This document shows, in pieces, positions 11,011-19,450 of a DNA stretch of 64,000 nt. The notes under the pieces were generated by a model. It was not told the DNA's origin and did not search any database. It saw only the letters and a list, made by a program, of their open reading frames with translations. The DNA lies in contig JAPJBO010000803.1 in the NCBI GenBank assembly GCA_030068145.1, positions 40,951 to 104,950 on the forward strand, in the 5' to 3' direction. Position numbers and translations under genes: made by a program. Source of the DNA: Diplonema papillatum. Lineage: Eukaryota > Euglenozoa > Diplonemea > Diplonemida > Diplonemidae. Each line of letters begins with the position of its first letter. Positions within the stretch are counted from its first letter, which is position 1.

Positions 11011-11075
11011 CACAAACACAACAGGTCAAAGTCCTGAGTGAGAGAACAACACACGGTGGTGCAAGCGAAGAACAA
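10905..11075 (+). repeat. Dispersed repeat family h
   Basis: GAAATGCTCGACAAT, GACAAAGAACAGAAGGG, CACACAAACACAACAGGTC and AACAACACACGGTGGTG occur in this order here, at 14430-14625, and inverted at 39650-39830. It contains the exon-like minus-strand segment. Confidence 0.75.
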
Positions 11076-11149
11076 GCCAGATTGTGTTTGTATCGTATTT
11101 GCTCCTCTACCTATATTTCCTCCCTTCCATTCGGAGTCGAAGCAGCTAC

Positions 11150-11285
11150 GTCGAGTATTCCTTCTCGAAGATCTCAGAAGATGGATCTATTCCGACGAGT
11201 ACGAACACCTGTGCAAGGTTACTACCCCGTTGCTAACCCGAGACAACACCGTAGCTTCACCCCCTCCCCGCTTGCCCTGTAATCC
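11150..11285 (+). repeat. Diverged copy of dispersed repeat family a
   Basis: Shares CTCGAAGATCTCAGAAGATG, CCGACGAGTACGAACACC, GTTACTACCCCGTTGCTAAC and CCGTAGCTTCACCCC with family a, but with many substitutions. Confidence 0.55.
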
Positions 11286-11384
11286 AAGCCCGTGTGCTGA
11301 GGCCTCACGAAGTTCGTGGCGGACACACGAGAGAGAGTCTTTGCACGGTCAATTCTACGTTTGTTTTGCGTCATCAGTTTTTTT

Positions 11385-11482
11385 TTGTCGTACAAGATCG
11401 CAGATCTTAGAAGATTAATATCGTTACAGGTTGAATAACCCCGTCGCTATCCCGAAAACATCGTAGCTTACCCCTCGCTTGC
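11385..11482 (+). repeat. Dispersed repeat family a, copy directly upstream of the SAP-domain ORF
   Basis: Carries GATCGCAGATCTTAGAAGAT, CGTTACAGGTTGAATAACCC and CCGAAAACATCGTAGCTTAC. Other copies are at 13938-14165, 44550-44672 and 44703-45030. Here it abuts the start of the SAP-domain ORF (16 bp gap), so the family may be the leader or terminal repeat of the element that encodes that protein. Confidence 0.7.
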
Positions 11483-11497
11483 CCACACTTGGAAAAC

Positions 11498-12316
11498 ATG
11501 CCAAAGACGGTGACGGAAGAATACCTGTCCAGCCTGAAGCTGGTAGAGCTGCGAGCGGTCGCCGCGGAGCTCGGCGTCGAGGTCAGGGGCCTGCGGTCCA
11601 AGGCGGAAGTCAAGGCGCGCCTCATAGAAAAGAAGGAAGGCGCCCCCCTCGAGGACAGCGACGACGAATCCACCGGAGAGGACTCTGAAGATGGCGTTGG
11701 GCAGGCACCTGAAACGGGGGCGAGCAACCCGGGCGCAGGGGCACACCTGGCACGCGGGACCGAGGCGAGCGAAGGACTGCGCGCGCCCCCCCCACTCCAC
11801 CCCGAGCCCCAATGGCACACCAGGCCTCCGTTCTCGGAGGGGGAGCTGGCAGACCCAACGGAGTGGCTGCGCGACCCGTGGCGGGCGTTTGAAGAAGCGA
11901 AGCGGGTTTGGGGCCCATCGACCCTGAGGGCGGCGAGTTCCAAGCGCGAAGTGACGCGCGCCTTCGAGGTGATCCGGCAGCTGGTCCCACGGATACAGGA
12001 CCCTGCTATACAGGACACCGTCGCCGGCCTCATCCGGGACGAATGTGCACGAGTATGCACGGGTGTGCACGAGTGTGTACGAATGTGCACGAGTATGCAC
12101 GGGTGTGCACGAGTGTGTACGAATGTGCACGAGTATGCACGGGTGTGCACGAGTGTGTACGAATGTGCACGAGTATGCACGGGTGTGCACGAGTGTGTAC
12201 GAATGTGCACGAGAGTGCACGAGTGTCACACACACGAATGTGCAAGAGTGTGCACGGATGCCTACATGCCTCACTCTACCCGACTCCCAGCCTCAAAGGT
12301 CAACCGGAGACCCTAA
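11498..12316 (+). CDS. SAP-domain-like protein, probable mobile-element ORF running into a minisatellite
   Basis: The frame starts at ATG 11498 (MPKTVTEEYLSSLKLVELRA). Residues 9-45 fit a SAP motif (two amphipathic helices with conserved L-x-x-L-K, E-L and a Gly between them), a DNA-binding module. An acidic segment (DSDDESTGEDSED), a Pro/Gly-rich linker and a helical region with DPTEWLRDPWRAFEEAKRVW follow. From about 12044 the frame reads through a 40 bp minisatellite as CARVCTGVHECVRM repeats, which is clearly not original protein, so the real C-terminus has been lost. Gag-like or ORF1-like proteins of retroelements are one possibility. Confidence is good for a real coding segment up to about 12040 and low for function. 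Confidence 0.5.
   Translation: MPKTVTEEYLSSLKLVELRAVAAELGVEVRGLRSKAEVKARLIEKKEGAPLEDSDDESTGEDSEDGVGQAPETGASNPGAGAHLARGTEASEGLRAPPPLHPEPQWHTRPPFSEGELADPTEWLRDPWRAFEEAKRVWGPSTLRAASSKREVTRAFEVIRQLVPRIQDPAIQDTVAGLIRDECARVCTGVHECVRMCTSMHGCARVCTNVHEYARVCTSVYECARVCTGVHECVRMCTRVHECHTHECARVCTDAYMPHSTRLPASKVNRRP
12044..12227 (+). repeat. 40 bp minisatellite, about 4.5 copies
   Basis: Unit GTGCACGAGTATGCACGGGT plus GTGCACGAGTGTGTACGAAT. GAGTATGCAC recurs at 12051, 12091, 12131 and 12171, an exact 40 bp period. Each unit itself contains four GTGCAC/GTGTAC sub-units of about 10 bp. Confidence 0.95.
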
Positions 12317-12512
12317 AACACCGACAATACACGCCGCAACAAACGCTAATAAAATCAGTTAGGGGACTCCACAAGGTTTCACAACGGAGTGACACAACAC
12401 CCGAGACGAGCTGCACCCTCTCACTTTTCTCAACCCCCCGCCATACTCAAGCCTCTACGGTCAACCGGAGACTTTAAAATACCGACCTTCTAACCCACAA
12501 ATAACGCTACAA
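12290..12512 (+). repeat. Dispersed repeat family b (CCGGAGAC...AACGCT)
   Basis: GGTCAACCGGAGACCCTAAA, TTAGGGGACTCCACAAGGTT, CAACGGAGTGACACAACACC, CCTCTCACTTTTCTCAACCC, then a second GTCAACCGGAGACTTTAAAA and ATAACGCTACAA. Near-identical copies are at 41950-42105 and 57570-57758; short versions are at 12790-12870 and 38925-38990. Confidence 0.85.
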
Positions 12513-12584
12513 TGCCTGCGTCTGTCACAGCTCCTGCCCGCTTGCCGCGCGCCGCACTACTCGAGTGAAGGTGAACGCTGCAAA

Positions 12585-12722
12585 GGGGGGGGGTCGAATA
12601 ATAACACTGTGTTATTATTCGATTTGCCGAAAAATAAAAAAAGTTGCGGGTGGCCGAACAGTGTTTTTAGACAACCAGACGTGTGTCAAATAACTGTTAT
12701 TATTCGACCCCCCCCCCCCCCC
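12585..12722. mobile_element. 138 bp MITE-like element with G/C-run inverted ends
   Basis: The left end is a run of nine G then TCGAATAATAACA; the right end is TGTTATTATTCGA then a run of C. These form inverted repeats of about 22 bp. Directly inside the left end TCGAATAATAACAC is followed by TGTGTTATTATTCGA, a second near-perfect palindrome. There is no coding capacity. The short length, strong terminal inversion and lack of ORF fit a miniature inverted-repeat element. Related TCGAATAAT motifs occur at 58320-58545. Confidence 0.65.
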
Positions 12723-12789
12723 ACACGAAACTAAGATTTTCCCCCCGACAGCCGTAGTTCAAGTGTATAATCATACCTGCATCCCTCAT

Positions 12790-12875
12790 ACTACCCGCCT
12801 CACAGCCTCAATGGTCAACCGGAGACCCTAAAAACACCGAACCTCTAAACCACAATAAACGCTAATAAAATCCTC
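12790..12875 (+). repeat. Dispersed repeat family b, short copy
   Basis: Shares CCTCACAGCCTCAATGGTCA, CCGGAGACCCTAAAAACACC and CACAATAAACGCTAATAAAA with the family; the middle part of the long version is absent. Confidence 0.7.
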
Positions 12876-13161
12876 ACTCCTATGCCTGCGTCTGTCACCG
12901 CTTCTGCCCGCTTGCCGCGTGCCGTATGGTTGGAGTGAAAGTGAAGCCAGAAGGCTGCTGATCATCTTGACCACATGGCTCTAAAACGCTTCGGAAAATC
13001 CAAAGAAAGTGGTCGAATGCTTCGTTTAGGCTGGAATAATGGCCGCAAAATGCGAAAAAAACAAGGCGAAATCACATCCACAAAGGCAATTCGGACAGAA
13101 GATCCTTCAGAAACCCAAAAACGCAGCCACAAAAAAAAAAAAAACAGCCCGACTAGAAGTG

Positions 13162-13730
13162 GTGCCTGCTGACGACTTGTGCCACCGAAATGGAAGCATA
13201 GGACTTCTGCAGGACTCCTGTATGGGCCTGCTAGTCATCACCAATAATAACCAGGGTGTCGGCTTGTCCGCTTTCTGAAGCCATCTCGAAAGATGGTGAA
13301 CTGTGCCTGCTGACGACTTGTGCCACCGAAATGGAAGCATAGGACTTCTGTAGGACTCGTGTATGGGCCTGCTAAATCACCAATAATAACCAGGGTGTCG
13401 GCGTGTCCGCATTTCTGAAGCCATCTCGAAAGATGGTGAACTGTGCCTGCTGACGACTTGTGCCACCGAAATGGAAGCATAGGACTTCTGTAGGACTCGT
13501 GTATGGGCCTGCTAAATCACCAATAATAACCAGGGTGTCGGCGTGTCCGCATTTCTGAAGCCATCTCGAAAGATGGTGAACTGTGCCTGCTGACGACTTG
13601 TGCCACCGAAATGGAAGCATAGGACTTCTGTAGGACTCGTGTATGGGCCTGCTAGTCATCACCAATAATAACCAGGGTGTCGGCTTGTCCGCTTTCTGAA
13701 GCCATCTCGAAAGATGGTGAACTGTGCCTC
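13162..13730 (+). repeat. 140 bp tandem repeat, about 4 copies
   Basis: GTGCCTGCTGACGACTTGTG starts units at 13162, 13303, 13443 and 13583, with a truncated fifth at 13724 (periods 141, 140, 140, 141). Units contain ACCAATAATAACCAGGGTGT and the short inverted repeat CCATCTCGAAAGATGG. The minus-strand frame MLPFRWHKSSAGTVHHLSRW is a by-product of this repeat. Confidence 0.95.
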
Positions 13731-13867
13731 GGGACTGAAAGAATCTCACTGGTCCATTTCATCGCTCGTCTTTTAAATCGAAAGACGCGGCATTTGTATG
13801 GCTACCTGAAGAGAGTCATCGTGACCCCACGGCCTGACCTGAAATCACTCAGCGTTCGACTAACTCA

Positions 13868-13912
13868 TTTCTCTCTCTCTCTCTTTCTCTCCGTCTCTCT
13901 CTCTCTCTCTCT
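13868..13912 (+). repeat. (TC)n microsatellite
   Basis: Interrupted CTCTCTCTCT tract just upstream of a family a copy. Confidence 0.9.
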
Positions 13913-13937
13913 TTGTTTGGTTGTGTTTAATTTTTTT

Positions 13938-14165
13938 TTAGTCGTATAAGATCGCAGATCTTAGAAGATTAATATATCCGACGAATACCTAACACTCGTT
14001 ACAAGGTTAAGTAACCCCGTCGCTATCCCGAAAACATCGTAACTTCACCCCTCGCTTGACGATTGTGACAAACACACCGAATCACTGCCTGACCTTTCTA
14101 CTTTCGATTTATGCATCATCCGCAACGGTGAAGACGAAGCAGCAGACAGAGCCAGTATACGCGTA
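13938..14165 (+). repeat. Dispersed repeat family a, long copy
   Basis: Begins at TTAGTCGTATAAGATCGCAG, includes AGATTAATATATCCGACGAA and CCCGAAAACATCGTAACTTC, and continues through ACGATTGTGACAAACACACC to AGCCAGTATACGC. The same order is found at 44703-45020 with about 90 bp of extra sequence between the two halves. Confidence 0.8.
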
Positions 14166-14627
14166 TTAAGAAACATGAAATGCTGAAGGAAATGAGAAGC
14201 TCGCCACCGCAAACCGTGTGCGAAAAAAAAAAAGGGGAGATGTCATCCTCTTGCATCGGGCCGTACCGTTAACCGCAAATAGGTCTCCTAGCCTCGAAGC
14301 CGCTGGCCGACAGAACAATGTACCGTAATTGGAATATAATGTTGAACCGGTAAAACCTGGGACACGTCCCAAAATGAGGGTGGGTGTCCCAGGTTTTACC
14401 AGGTTCGGCACTTTTTTTTTATACATAAGCGCCAGCTTGAAAGGAAATGCTCGACGATGCTGCCCGACAAAGAACAGAAGGGGTCCCAAGTGCTGTAACT
14501 ACCGAACCACGTGTTGCACGGACGTGAGGTCATGTGGGTCTACCCCTACACGACAAATCACACAAACACAACAGGTCAAAGTCCTGAGTGAGAAAACAAC
14601 ACACGGTGGTGTAAGCGAAGAACAAAT

Positions 14628-14808
14628 TTGCGACTTTGCGTGCTTTGCAGAACATCGCGACCATGGTGCTTGCCCGAGCCTAGGGGTGCTCAATACTCAG
14701 CTCGACCCTAGATGCCGCTGTCATAGGAGGCTGCAGGACCACCACTGGTGCAGTACACACAGGAGGCTACCTGGGAGACCCCCCCGGGTGTCCCAGGGTT
14801 TACCCGGC
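14628..14808 (+). repeat. 180 bp direct repeat, copy 1
   Basis: From TTGCGACTTTGCGTGCTTTG through GCTCGACCCTAGATGCCGCT to CCCCCGGGTGTCCCAGG. Almost identical to 15529-15706 about 900 bp away, both within the TA-flanked element. Confidence 0.9.
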
Positions 14809-15528
14809 TCGGCACGTGTGGCCCTATTTACGCTCTTTTTGGGCAAAATCCAAGATCCTATTTACGTTTTTTTGCACTTTTTCCGCCTGCTTTTTGCACC
14901 CGTTTTGGATCGTAGCCGGACTGAGGCATGTCGGACTCTTCGCGCTTTCGCTTTCGTTCTGTCGTCTGTGCTAAGGAGGTTGTACCAGCACTGCCGCTAA
15001 GATCATCACCATCATCACAATTGGAAGTTTGTCAGGCGCAAGTTCCAACAGGAACTCGAATGGTGTTGTGTCAACGCTTGCCAACATACAGCTAATACTT
15101 TCAGAGGCTCCTAGCTTGGTCACAAAACATTTCTGAATAGTTCTTCATCGAACGAAGAAATCGAGCCGCATGCTATGTCTGTTTTGCGTTCCGGACTGTG
15201 GTAACTCGTCTCTTGCACTCAGATGAATGATCATATCATATGCGGCCCTCTATGGCGGTCATCGAAGTAATGGAGTATTTATCATCCCCTTCTTCGGCTC
15301 GCGTAGCGAGCCGAAAAAAACGCCAATTCCCCCACTCGCGTAAGCCCGAAGAAACGGGTATGTGCAGACATCCAAGCCAGCTTGCTCCCCCCTCCACCAG
15401 TTCTTCGAAAGACCTGCATGGGCCTGCTTGGGTGGCCTTCGGGTGGCATCTTGGACACAAGATATGTGCTGATAACGTACGCTTTAGGGCCACACCTGCG
15501 GCTCGGCACTTTTTTTTTTTTTTGGGGT

Positions 15529-15706
15529 TTGCGACTTTGCGTGCTTTGCAGAACATCGCGACCATGGTTCTTGCCCGAGCCTAGGGGTGCTCAATACTCA
15601 GCTCGACCCTAGATGCCGCTGTCATAGGAGGCTGCAGGACCACCACTGGTGCAGTACACGCAGGAGGCTACCTGGGAGACCCCCCCGGGTGTCCCAGGTT
15701 TTACCC
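15529..15706 (+). repeat. 180 bp direct repeat, copy 2
   Basis: Second copy of the 14628-14808 sequence, preceded by a T run of about 14 and GGGG. It differs at only a few bases, for example CAGTACACGCAGGAGG against CAGTACACACAGGAGG. Confidence 0.9.
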
Positions 15707-15839
15707 GGTCTGTCATTTACCCGTTCCAGCTTTAGTCCAGTTCAACATTATTCCAATTACGGTAGGCAAGGGGAATCAGCAAACTGGATCCGTTTAACTT
15801 CGCGGGTGTGCATTTGTTGTAGCACACCCGCTTTTCGGG

Positions 15840-16035
15840 TGTGACTCGGGCACTCTCTCTTACCTCCAGCCCCTGAGGCTGGACCTCACAGTGCACACCG
15901 CTGTCCTGTCCACAGGCACTCAGGTTCAGCATCCTGGTGTGTTGAGCAGGTCACCCATTTCCAAGCACGTTCTTGCAATCCCCCACCCTCGGTGTGACTC
16001 GGGCACTCTCTCTTTAACTCCAGCCTCTGAGGCTG
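15840..16035 (+). repeat. Dispersed repeat family c with CCAGCC-GGCTGG hairpin
   Basis: GTGACTCGGGCACTCTCTCT then CTCCAGCC....GGCTGGACCTC occurs twice (15839-15888 and 15992-16040), forming a stem CCAGCC/GGCTGG with a 5-6 nt loop, with TTTCCAAGCACGTTCTTGCA and ATCCCCCA between. Parts recur at 16255-16415, 37965-38200, 39235-39465, 58565-58590 and 59455-59490. Confidence 0.7.
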
Positions 16036-16599
16036 GACCTCAGCATTCCCAAACTGAGCGACTCGTGCTAGCAAGGAGTTAACCAACATGGCTCGTCGAG
16101 GAAATACGGGACTCTGTCACCCTCTGTGGATACCCCATTCCAGGAGACTTACCTTCGACGCCAGTTGTGTCCCAAGCAGCTTGCGCCACATTCCGGATAT
16201 CCGTAGAACACCGGTTCAGGCTTGAGGTCTGCCCTGTTCACTCGCCGTTACTGGGAACATCGCTGTTGCTTTCTTTTCCAGCGCTGAGTGTCTGCAGACA
16301 CTCAGATTCTGCACCCTGGCCTGCCTGTTGTGACACGGTGCAGACGGGGGACCAGTGCGGTGTGTTGAGCAGGTACCCATTTCCAAGCACGTTCTTGCAA
16401 TCCCCCACCCCCCACCCCCATCTTTCTATCCTCAAGAGAAAAAAATACAAGGACATTTTCTCTCGCACTTCGTTCATGTTAAACCTTTTCTTCGTTCGGT
16501 GCCTTCCCTTTGACTTCGGGATCCGAAAAGCCGTTCGATGCAGGGCAAACAGCCGAGCCGCCAACGCATCATCGTCGTGTGGTCTCTCATTCCAAGTAG

Positions 16600-16835
16600 A
16601 CGCAATCAAAAACGAAGTTCGCTATGGTCTTAGTTGTCAGAAGCTTGGCCAGTCAAAGACAACGTGTGCAAACATGGTCACTCATCCCAAGTAGGCGCAA
16701 TCAACACGAAGTTCGCATGGTCTCTCATTCCAAGTAGGAGCAATCAAAACGAAGTTTGCTATGGTCTTAGTTGTCACAAACTTGCCCAGTCAAAGACAAC
16801 GTGTGCAAACATGGTCTCTCCTGGGCCAGCCAAAG
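16600..16835 (+). repeat. Short-unit direct repeat of about 140 bp
   Basis: AAAACGAAGTT, GCTATGGTCTTAGTTGTCA, CCAGTCAAAGACAACGTGTG and CAAACATGGTC occur twice in the same order (from 16610 and from 16748), with an intermediate partial unit at 16678-16735 containing TCTCATTCCAAGTAG. Confidence 0.85.
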
Positions 16836-17180
16836 ACGAAGTGTCAGCGTCCCTTTCACCACCCGAATCCGACTGCAGCACACTATGAAACGTAACATCC
16901 GCTAGAGTGCGCACTAAAGAAAGCGCCTTCTTATTACTAAGCTGACAGCCGAGCCGCCTCATCATGTGGTCTCGGCGCCTCCATTGAACGACGATCCCAC
17001 GCAGAAACTCCAGGTGCGGCGTTGACGTGCAAATCGCCAACCCTTGCTCACTCCCCAACTCTGAACATCTCAGGAATACAAATCACAAAAAAAAAGGAAC
17101 ATCAATACCTGGGCCTCGAAAAAAAAAAAAAAAAACCACAAAAAATCAAACACACACGACACTAAGCAAGAAGAGAGGGT

Positions 17181-17200
17181 CCATCCTCCCTTTTCGCAAG
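17181..17200 (+). promoter_or_regulatory. Candidate spliced-leader acceptor of the glutaredoxin gene
   Basis: The pyrimidine tract CCATCCTCCCTTTTCGCAAG ends in AG about 50 nt before the ATG, the arrangement expected for trans-splicing. Later AGs in the purine-rich leader could serve instead. Confidence 0.4.
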
Positions 17201-17249
17201 AAAGAAGAAGAGAAGAAGCGCAAAAAAAAAAAAAAAAACACAAGCGAAG

Positions 17250-17786
17250 ATGTTGAGGGCAACAGCAAGAGCAGCCGTGGCGCGTGCGTTGGTCGCGGCG
17301 CCGGTGCAGAAGTTGAGTGTTGGTGGCAGCAGCAGCAGCAGCAGGAGCAGTATGCGGCTGCCTGCGCTCGGGGCGGTGGGGGGGCAGAGCCGCTGGTGCT
17401 CCGGGTACACAGAGGCCGACAAGAAGGAGATCATGGACGAGATGCGCAACGACATCAAGCAGAACAAGGTGGTGCTGTTCATCAAGGGAGAGCCCGAGGC
17501 CCCCCGGTGCGGGTTCAGCGGCAGGACGGTCGACCTGCTCTCGCAGTACGGCGTCGCCTACACGGCGTACAACGTGCTCGCCCACCCCGCGGTGAGGGAG
17601 GGCATCAAGGAAATCTCCGGCTGGCCGACCATCCCGCAGCTCTTCGTCAACGGCGAGTTCGTCGGCGGGTGCGACCTCCTCGTCGAGATGCACGGCAGCG
17701 GTGACCTCGCGGACCTCTTCAAAAACGCCGGTACGCCTTTTGTGTCAGACGATCTCAGTCCACAGACGGTCTATAACCTGCTATAG
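17250..17786 (+). CDS. GRX5: Monothiol glutaredoxin, mitochondrial Grx5 type
   Basis: Starts at ATG 17250 after a purine-rich leader. Residues 1-50 are Ala/Arg/Ser-rich with almost no acidic residues (MLRATARAAVARALVAAPVQ), a typical mitochondrial presequence. The domain then runs from YTEADKKEIMDEM with KGEPEAPRCGFS (active-site CGFS, Cys87), GWPTIPQLFVNGEFVGGCD (cis-Pro TIP motif and the GG-C-D glutathione-binding loop) and EMHGSGDLADLF. Family members bind a [2Fe-2S] cluster with glutathione and transfer it in mitochondrial iron-sulfur assembly. The C-terminus is uncertain: the conserved domain ends at FKNAG, exactly where GCCGGTACGC could be a splice donor (about 17732). The unspliced frame adds TPFVSDDLSPQTVYNLL and stops at the edge of the 11 bp minisatellite. 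Either a short last exon lies downstream or the tail has been replaced by repeat. Confidence 0.9.
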   Translation: MLRATARAAVARALVAAPVQKLSVGGSSSSSRSSMRLPALGAVGGQSRWCSGYTEADKKEIMDEMRNDIKQNKVVLFIKGEPEAPRCGFSGRTVDLLSQYGVAYTAYNVLAHPAVREGIKEISGWPTIPQLFVNGEFVGGCDLLVEMHGSGDLADLFKNAGTPFVSDDLSPQTVYNLL

Positions 17787-18225
17787 ACTGTCTATCGACA
17801 GTATCGACCGTCTGTAGACATTATTGACAGTCTACAGACATTATCGACAGTCTACAGACAGTCTACAGACAGTCTATCGACAGTCTATCGACAGTCTATC
17901 GACAGTCTATCGACAGTCTATCGACAGTCTATCGACAGTCTATCGACAGTCTATCGACAGTCTATCGACAGTCTATCGACAGTCTATCGACAGTCTATCG
18001 ACAGTCTATCGACAGTCTATCGACAGTCTATCGACAGTCTATCGACAGTCTATCGACGGTCTATCGACGGTCTATCGACAGTCTATCGACAGTCTATCGA
18101 CAGTCTATCGACAGTCTATCGACAGTCTATCGACAGTCTATCGACAGTCTATCGACAGTCTATCGACAGTCTATCGACAGTCTATCGACAGTCTATCGAC
18201 AGTCTACAGACAGTCTATAGACTGT
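17780..18225 (+). repeat. 11 bp minisatellite (GACAGTCTATC)n
   Basis: About 30 almost perfect copies of GACAGTCTATC from 17869, framed by looser CAGACATTATCGACAGTCTA variants. Because 11 is not a multiple of 3, all three frames are read in turn, giving the artificial SIDSLSTVYRQ peptide. It begins at the end of the glutaredoxin coding region and ends with an inverted unit (GACAGTCTATAGACTGTC, 18210-18227). Confidence 0.95.
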
Positions 18226-18539
18226 CGCACACTAGTTATACGATACCTTAAAGGAGTGAACTTGCACTCTATAAGGCAACGCAAGTTTCTCCCGCTGCTT
18301 TCGGCACTTCGACAATTACTATTACGGAGACAGTCTAAAAGTACTACCGCAGATACGACACGCACACTCTCTAAAGGCAAAGCAAGTGACCCGCCCCTTG
18401 AGCCCGCTGTCTCCTGCTGCTACGGCAGTTGGACAAGTACTACTACTGTAACACCCGTTCCACGAAAACATGTCACCCCTTTTCCGTCTGAAAAGCAGCC
18501 CGTCATGGGTCAATTTTTTTAGAAATTCGGGAAGTTAAC

Positions 18540-18800
18540 GGTCAACCACAGCTTGCAAAGCTTGAGTCGGAGGCAGCACAGTGTCACAACCCCGTCCGCT
18601 CTGCCCTGTGGCTGACCGTCTCGACGAGCTTGTGTTCAGCGCAAGCGCCAAGCCCCAAAGTTTCCTAAGGCCACGCCTTGATGCTTTGGCTTTGGAAATC
18701 GGTAGCCATTTGACCGTAAACCCGTGGCTCTGCAGTACCGCCGAACACGTGAAGCTTGGCTCCCGTGTAGCAGGCTTTCCCTGGTACCTTCTATCAGGGC
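18540..18800 (+). repeat. Dispersed repeat family d, long copy
   Basis: CAGCTTGCAAAGCTTGAGTC, CACAACCCCGTCCGCTCTGC, GCATCAAGGC (reverse) and GTAGCCATTTGACCGTAAAC match 59658-59905 in inverted orientation over about 250 bp. A short piece is also at 10268-10375. Confidence 0.85.
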
Positions 18801-18869
18801 GGAGGGAAAAAAGGAAGGGGGTTCTTAAAGTTCCCAAATGCTCATAGTTACTCCAGCTGGTAATGGCAC

Positions 18870-19411
<542 letters not shown>

Positions 19412-19450
19412 GACTGGGAGAAAAAGTATCACACGAACTAATCCATCAAA

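Larger units (their letters stand above)
14323..15762. mobile_element. 1.44 kb TA-flanked inverted-repeat element, non-autonomous, Tc1/mariner-like ends
   Basis: The left end CCGTAATTGGAATATAATGT followed by TGAAC is matched at the right end by GTTCAACATTATTCCAATTA then CGG, in inverted orientation, and each is flanked outside by TA. Inside the left end GGTAAAACCTGGGACAC is inverted at 14384-14400 and again near 15690. No transposase frame is visible in the 1.4 kb. TA flanks and long inverted ends fit a non-autonomous Tc1/mariner-type or foldback element that has collected other repeats (family h at 14430-14625 and a 180 bp direct repeat). Confidence 0.6.

Noticed and set aside
11407-12274. 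Minus-strand frames with HTRAHSYTLVHTRA repeats
   Set aside because: Opposite strand of the 40 bp minisatellite and the SAP ORF.
17824-18522. 232-codon Ser/Tyr/Gln repeat protein
   Set aside because: Purely the 11 bp minisatellite read through all three frames.
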